A stretch of DNA of 64,000 nt from Nostoc piscinale CENA21. Lineage in GTDB: Bacteria > Cyanobacteriota > Cyanobacteriia > Cyanobacteriales > Nostocaceae. Below are positions 59,100-64,000 of the stretch, in pieces. Position 1 is the first letter of the stretch, and every line of letters starts with the position of its first letter. The notes under the pieces are model-generated. The model ran no database searches and was not told the origin of the DNA. It saw nothing but the letters and a program-made list of their open reading frames with translations. The DNA is taken from positions 3,899,766 through 3,963,765 of the forward strand of contig NZ_CP012036.1 in NCBI RefSeq assembly GCF_001298445.1. Reading direction: 5' to 3'. A program made the position numbers and the translations under genes.

Positions 59100-60071
59100 A
59101 TGGTGGCTGATGTAATAACAGATACAGTTCCCGTAACTGTTTTGACTGGCTATTTGGGCGCAGGCAAAACAACTTTACTCAATCACATTCTCACTTATGA
59201 ACATGGTAAAAAAGTGGCTGTGATTGTGAATGAATTTGGAGAAGTGGGTATTGATAATCAATTAGTTATTGATGCCGATGAAGAAATATTTGAGATGAAT
59301 AATGGCTGTATTTGTTGTACAGTCCGTGGTGATTTAATTCGCATCATCGGTAATTTGATGAAGCGACGTGATAAGTTTGACCATTTAGTAATTGAAACTA
59401 CTGGTTTAGCTGATCCAGCACCAGTGATTCAGACATTCTTTGTCGATGAAGATATGCAAAATAAACTGTCTCTAGATGCAGTGGTGACAGTGGTAGATGC
59501 CAAGCATATTTGGCAACATTGGGAAGCCGATGAAGCCCAAGAACAAATTGCATTTGCGGATGTTATTTTACTTAATAAAACTGATTTAGTAACAGCAGAA
59601 GAATTAGAAGAATTAGAAAAGCGGATTCGGGGGATGAATGCGATCGCTAAAATCTATCGCACCCGCAACTCAGAATTAGCAATGGATTCCTTATTGGGTG
59701 TGCAAGCTTTTGATTTGAATCGCGCCTTAGAAATTGACCCGAATTTTTTAGGCGAAGATGCACATGAACATGATGAAAGCGTTTATTCTGTGGCGTTAGT
59801 AGCAGCAGGCGCACTCGATGGCGAGAAGCTACACGCTTGGATGAGTAAATTATTACAAACTCAAGGCCCTGATATTTTTCGGATGAAGGGCATTTTAAAT
59901 ATTGCGGGGGAAGACAATCGCTTTGTGTTTCAAGGCGTACACATGATATTTGATGGTAGACCCGACAGACCTTGGAAACCCACCGAAACCCGAAAAAACG
60001 AGTTAGTTTTCATCGGTCGGAATTTAGATGAAGCCAAACTCAAACAAGATTTTTTGGCTTGTTTGGTGTGA
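59100..60071 (+). CDS. CobW-family GTP-binding metallochaperone-like protein
   Basis: 323 residues. P-loop TGYLGAGKTTLLNHIL near residue 16-31, VNEFGEVGIDNQLV, metal-binding NGCICCTVRGDL near residue 66-77, and NKTDL for guanine recognition. The C-terminal CobW domain includes RMKGILNIAGEDNRFVFQGV. Acidic and histidine residues (EDAHEHDES) may bind metal. Family members act in Zn, Co or Fe metal delivery; which metal is not shown. No Zur-type operator was clear. Confidence 0.9.
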   Translation: MVADVITDTVPVTVLTGYLGAGKTTLLNHILTYEHGKKVAVIVNEFGEVGIDNQLVIDADEEIFEMNNGCICCTVRGDLIRIIGNLMKRRDKFDHLVIETTGLADPAPVIQTFFVDEDMQNKLSLDAVVTVVDAKHIWQHWEADEAQEQIAFADVILLNKTDLVTAEELEELEKRIRGMNAIAKIYRTRNSELAMDSLLGVQAFDLNRALEIDPNFLGEDAHEHDESVYSVALVAAGALDGEKLHAWMSKLLQTQGPDIFRMKGILNIAGEDNRFVFQGVHMIFDGRPDRPWKPTETRKNELVFIGRNLDEAKLKQDFLACLV

Positions 60072-60085
60072 AGAGTGCTGATACC

Positions 60086-60117
60086 AATTCGCAATTCGCA
60101 ATTCGCAATTCGCAATT
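60086..60117. repeat. Heptamer tandem repeat (AATTCGC)4
   Basis: Four perfect 7-base units plus AATT, 14 bases after the CobW gene stop. The rest of 60118-60370 has no gene; a GC-rich AGGGGGAAGGGCTTGCGCCC segment lies near 60290. Confidence 0.85.
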
Positions 60118-60370
60118 GATAAATCCTGATTTGACAAGGGTTTCTGGGTTTGGATCTGTATCAGAATTTTAGTGAATTGGTATGAGTGCTTTACACTAAG
60201 CGGAAAACTGAAACGGAGCTTGTACTCCGCCCCAGTAAGAGCGACCTAAAAGGGCGATGCTTGACCCATGTTCAGCTTCGCTCCACGGCAGGGGGAAGGG
60301 CTTGCGCCCCCTGCTCTTCTGTCATCTGCCCCTTGCTGCTTCAATGTGCAAGTTCAATGCTTGCAGTTGA

Positions 60371-61228
60371 TCACTTCTGCGCCCGATAAACTGGACTAAT
60401 TTCACGATAGGTATTGAGTAAATTCAAGAATTTATCAAAATCAAAACTTACTGGATCGATTTTTTGACCAGAACGGTCGACTTGTTGATGAGTCGTAATG
60501 CGATCTTCGGGAACCTGACTTTGGGCAATTAACCAAGCTAAAGAATGATATTGAGCTTCGGTATAGCCGCTATGAACTTTAATATAATTATTTCCCCGGC
60601 CATCGGGTGGTGTTTCTAAAGAAACATGATAGGCAAAATTATTGACAGATGGCGGCAAATTAGGGTTAGTCTGGACAGTTTCAAAACCATTAAAGCTTTC
60701 AAAAACTGAGTTAGCCGCCCCAAAAGCTCGTTTTTCTGGTGAGACTAGATAAACAACTGTACCATCTAATTCAATTAAGGAATGATAACTGGCTTGGACA
60801 CTTTCATCTTCATGGGGTGTTTGAAAGAAATTAATGGCGCTGTCGGCAGAATAACCAGTTTCGTGTAGTACGATAATGGCTGGATTGGTGAGTCTGACAC
60901 CGTAAATATCTTGAGTGTAGCGATCGCCATAATTACTAGGGTCTACTTTAGCAATTTCATATCTTGGTTGATATTTAGCAAAAGCCTCTGTAGTTCTATA
61001 TCTGCCCAAATTCTGCCGGGGAATACCAGGAGATTTGGCTGATTGATTTTTAGAGGATTGCAACTTTACTTGAGGATATTCATTCCCAACTGTCGTCATC
61101 TCTTGATTTGATGAGGTGGTTTGAGGAATTTTTGATTGGTTAATTTTGCCAATCAACAGCGCCACACTCAAAGCAGTAAATACCAGAGAAATTAATAGCA
61201 CCCTAGTTGCCCATTCTCTAAAACTCAT
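60371..61228 (-). CDS. N-acetylmuramoyl-L-alanine amidase (Amidase_2)
   Basis: 285 residues from ATG 61228 (MSFREWATRVLLISLVFTAL); an upstream start at 61306 is unlikely. The N-terminal helix acts as signal anchor. A Ser/Gln-rich linker leads to the zinc amidase core: AIIVLHETGYSADSAINFFQ near residue 118, ASYHSLIELDGTVVYLVSPE and FAYHVSLETPPDGRG. THQQVDRSGQKIDPVSFDFD follows. It would trim or recycle peptidoglycan in the periplasm. It does not neighbour the muramidase gene directly. Confidence 0.88.
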   Translation of the reverse strand: MSFREWATRVLLISLVFTALSVALLIGKINQSKIPQTTSSNQEMTTVGNEYPQVKLQSSKNQSAKSPGIPRQNLGRYRTTEAFAKYQPRYEIAKVDPSNYGDRYTQDIYGVRLTNPAIIVLHETGYSADSAINFFQTPHEDESVQASYHSLIELDGTVVYLVSPEKRAFGAANSVFESFNGFETVQTNPNLPPSVNNFAYHVSLETPPDGRGNNYIKVHSGYTEAQYHSLAWLIAQSQVPEDRITTHQQVDRSGQKIDPVSFDFDKFLNLLNTYREISPVYRAQK

Positions 61229-61495
61229 GTTGGCAGATTTCAGAATACAGCTAGAAATCATCTTAATCAAAACAATAATACCAATACATCTGCCAGTGAT
61301 TCCCAATACAACTAGGACTTATATGTATAGCGACGTAAATATTTGTAGTTGGGAAACGGCAAGAGGCAGAAGGCACGAGGAAAGAGGGTTTTATGTTTAT
61401 GTAATGGGGTTAAATCATCCTAAACTCGGAAATGCTTGCTAAAGCTGGTGTATATACTCATATTTAAACAATACACTAGGCGATCGCAAGCAATT

Positions 61496-64000
61496 ATGTC
61501 GGAATTATTTCTTGGGTGGGTAGCGACTAATGCTGTTGGGCTACTGGTTAAGACAATTATGAATCAGGAATTTGTTAAGGAATTTGCTCAGGATTTAGCA
61601 AAAGACTACGCTAAAGACTTTTTCAAAGACCGTTTCAATAATGTCCCCATAGCACTATTTGAGAAAGAGCCACTGCAAAAAGCTATTGTTAAAGCATTGA
61701 AAGAGTTTTTTCAAATTGTAGAAGACGAGTTGAAGTTGTGCCAAGTCTCGGAAGCCGATATTAAGAAATTTGCTAAACCGCTAAAGACGTTTATATATAA
61801 TAAATATGTTAAACAAATTTTAGGAAAAGCTTTTAAAGACGATTGTAATTCTCTTAATTATCAAGAACTCAGCAATATCTGGGATGAGCTTAATTTACCA
61901 CTTATGCCAGCTAACTTTAACTGGCAATCGGTTACACAAAAATATCTTAAAAAATGCAAAGAAATTCTTGGTGACTCATCTGAACTACGCAGTATTTTAT
62001 TGGGACAGAGACTTGAAGAAATTATCAGATTGTTAAAAGAGAATTGTAGTATTACACAAGATTTTGATTTACTAAAATATTTAGAAGCTATTCGTGAGCG
62101 GTACATTAGTTTAAAGCTGCATCGTTTAGAGAATAAAGGCAGCGAATTGAGGATTAATTTATGGCAAATATTTATTCCTCAAAATGTCCGCGAAGTTTAT
62201 CAGGTGTTACCAGAACTACCCAAAGAACATCTCCGCCGATTACAAGCAACTCAGCAATTAGACACTGAATTTGATTTGGAAGAATTAGACCGCTATAAAC
62301 GCAATTATATTCAGCAGCCGATACGTTCAGTATTAGATGTTATCCAAGAGAAACATTCAAGAAATTATCTTGTAATTTTAGGCGATCCGGGTTCTGGTAA
62401 GTCTACATTACTTCATTACCTAGCATTAAAATGGGTTGAAGAAACTTTGACGCTGAAAGATTTTTCTCTGCCGATTCCACTGCTCATTGAATTGAACAGT
62501 TATGTGCGCGATCGCAACGAGAAATGTAATAATTTTCTGGAATATTATAATCACGCCCCCAAATGCTTCTTTCATCTCAATCAGCATAAGCTGCACGAAC
62601 AACTCAAGGCTGGTAATGCTTTAGTTATGTTTGATGGATTAGATGAAATCTTTGATTCAGTGATGCGAAATGAAGTAATTGATTCTATTCATCGCTTTAC
62701 TAACGAATATCCAGATGTGCAAGTAATTGTCACTTCTCGCATTATTGGCTATCAACCTCAAGTATTACAAGATGCTGAATTTAGACATTTCATTTTGCAA
62801 GATTTAGAGTTAGAACAAATTACCGATTTTATTGGACGATGGCATGAAAGGACTTTTAATATCACTGACAAAGAAGAAAAAGACCTTAAACAAGAGCGAC
62901 TGCAAAAAGCAATTACAGAATCAAAAGCCATTGCTGAACTAGCAGGAAATCCTCTGCTATTGACTATGATGGCAATTCTCAATCTCAGTCAAGAACTACC
63001 TAGAGATAGACCAGAACTTTATAATCAAGCATCAAGAGTATTGTTACACAAGTGGGATGTAGAACGTGCTTTAGAAACAGACAAATGGGCTATTAATGAT
63101 AAAGATAAGCAAGCCATGCTACGTCAAGTTGCCTATACTATGCAATCTAGCGATGCAGGTTTAGCTGGCAATGTGATTAGTGAAGATAGTTTAATTAATG
63201 TTCTGACTGAATATTTAAAAGAAGAGTTAGAGTTTGATCAACCCAAATTAGCGGCAAGGCGAATAATTGAACAACTGCGGACTCGTAACTTTATGTTATG
63301 CTTCCTTGGTGCTGATTACTATGCTTTTGTACATCGAACTTTTTTTGGAATATTTCTGTGCTGCGTATTTTGTCTGGCGGTTTGAGAAGAAACGAAATAT
63401 TTCATTAACAACGGAAGTTTTTGGCAAACATTGGGATGATGAAACTTGGCATGAAGTGTTGCTACTAATTACTGGGATGATTGAACCCGAATATGTTGGT
63501 GAAATTCTTGAGTATTTAATAATACAGGATGGTGAAGAGAAGAAATTTATCAATCTCTTTTTAGCAGCTAAATGTCTTGTTGAAATGAGGCATCGCTCAA
63601 AGATTAGAACAGTAGCTAATAAATTACTGAATCAGTTAAAAGATTTAATTAAATATGACCTCTGGTATTATTATCGACCTACCTACGATGACGAAGAAAT
63701 TCAGCTAGTACAAGAAATTCGCACTCAAGCAGTCACAGCAATAGCCACAACTTGGCAAGAGGACTCCACTAAAACCCTTCTCCTACAACTCGCCACTGCC
63801 AAAGATGTTGATTCGGATGTACGAGTTACAGCAGTGGCACAATTAGCCCAGGCTTACAAGGATGACAGCACTAAAACCCTTCTCCTACAACTCGCCACTG
63901 CCAAAGATGTTGATTCGGATGTGCGGGATGACAGCAGTGGCACAATTAGCCCAGGCTTACAAGGATGACAGCACTAAAACCCTTCTCCTACAACTCGCCA
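61496..64000 (+). pseudogene. NACHT NTPase with C-terminal HEAT repeats, twice frameshifted and cut by the window end
   Basis: From ATG 61496 (MSELFLGWVATNAVGLLVKT) a helical N-terminal region of ~280 residues leads to a NACHT domain with Walker A GDPGSGKST near residue 295 and Walker B ALVMFDGLDEI near 374, then helical modules. After YAFVHRTF the frame breaks at the 7-base T run 63340-63346; one base fewer gives LEYFCAAYFVWRFEKKRN, matching the family's NACHT-following segment. HEAT-like repeats (STKTLLLQLATAKDVDSDVR) follow in units of 102 bases, but one unit is 103, with an extra G at 63925-63927. The C-terminus is missing. NACHT proteins of this kind can act as pathogen sensors in bacteria; that role here is inference. 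Confidence 0.8.

Noticed and set aside
60220..60320. GC-rich segment resembling an RNA gene
   Set aside because: No tRNA-like arms or defined RNA family structure could be drawn.
60186..60389. Plus-strand frame of 67 codons near the amidase gene
   Set aside because: Overlaps a GC-rich interspersed repeat and the amidase 3-prime end; no coding features.

Overview
The window looks like a chromosome segment from a filamentous, heterocyst-forming-type cyanobacterium (Nostoc/Anabaena/Calothrix relatives). The reasons are: many GCGATCGC (HIP1) palindromes, heptanucleotide tandem repeats between genes, a beta-epsilon ATP synthase gene pair standing alone, cyanobacteria-restricted families (DUF3155, DUF3611, a complex-C cofactor-assembly protein, SLH/OprB porin), PEP-CTERM surface proteins and low-GC intergenic DNA. 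No rRNA, tRNA, CRISPR array or complete insertion sequence was seen.

Layout. 1-3 kb: two broken small genes (SnoaL-like, DinB-like), a UDP-GlcNAc 2-epimerase and a small membrane protein. 3.6-5.7 kb: a PilT-type retraction ATPase followed by a protein with a C-terminal KaiB-like domain. 6.2-11.1 kb: a sulfate-type binding lipoprotein leading a PstS-PstC-PstA-PstB phosphate transporter operon. 11-14 kb: HDAC-family deacetylase, small proteins and a SirB1/TPR protein. 14.9-16.9 kb: two PEP-CTERM proteins. 17-19 kb: atpD-atpC. 19.3-21.4 kb: a large SPFH/flotillin-like protein. 21.8-24.5 kb: small exported proteins, a CadD-type transporter and a DUF1003 protein. 24.7-25.0 kb: a 343-bp transposon remnant. 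25-34.8 kb: a phosphoketolase/glycolysis block (xfp, gap, pyk, tal, ackA), with a secreted adenosine deaminase gene of opposite strand between tal and ackA. 35.3-36.7 kb: an exported protein made of five 44-residue plus five 43-residue repeats. 37-40 kb: sbcC. 40-45 kb: small membrane proteins, a methyltransferase, and three surface/exported proteins, two of which share a C-terminal module. 45-52 kb: a GAF histidine kinase, DUF3155, complex-C assembly protein, PadR regulator, DUF3611 protein and a YtxH/DUF948 operon. 52-61 kb: two Uma2 nucleases, a porin, an APC permease, a phage-type N-acetylmuramidase, an SDR enzyme, a CobW GTPase and an amidase. 61.5 kb to the end: a NACHT-HEAT NTPase, cut by the window edge.

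How parts work together. Xfp would turn sugar phosphates into acetyl phosphate, AckA would draw ATP from it, and Gap, Pyk and Tal supply lower glycolysis and the pentose phosphate link. The Pst genes form a complete importer apart from a late frameshift in pstB. The surface genes (PEP-CTERM, SLH, repeat protein, porin) point to a complex envelope.

The most striking global feature is the number of single-base frameshifts in otherwise well conserved genes. Eight are one base too long at A/T runs of 7-9 bases, one is an extra G inside a HEAT repeat, one lies outside a homopolymer, and there is one in-frame nonsense codon. They could be sequencing error, recent gene decay or polymerase-slippage sites. 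The sequence alone cannot decide, but read data could. The NACHT-HEAT gene and the 5+5 repeat protein are the best candidates for unusual biology.
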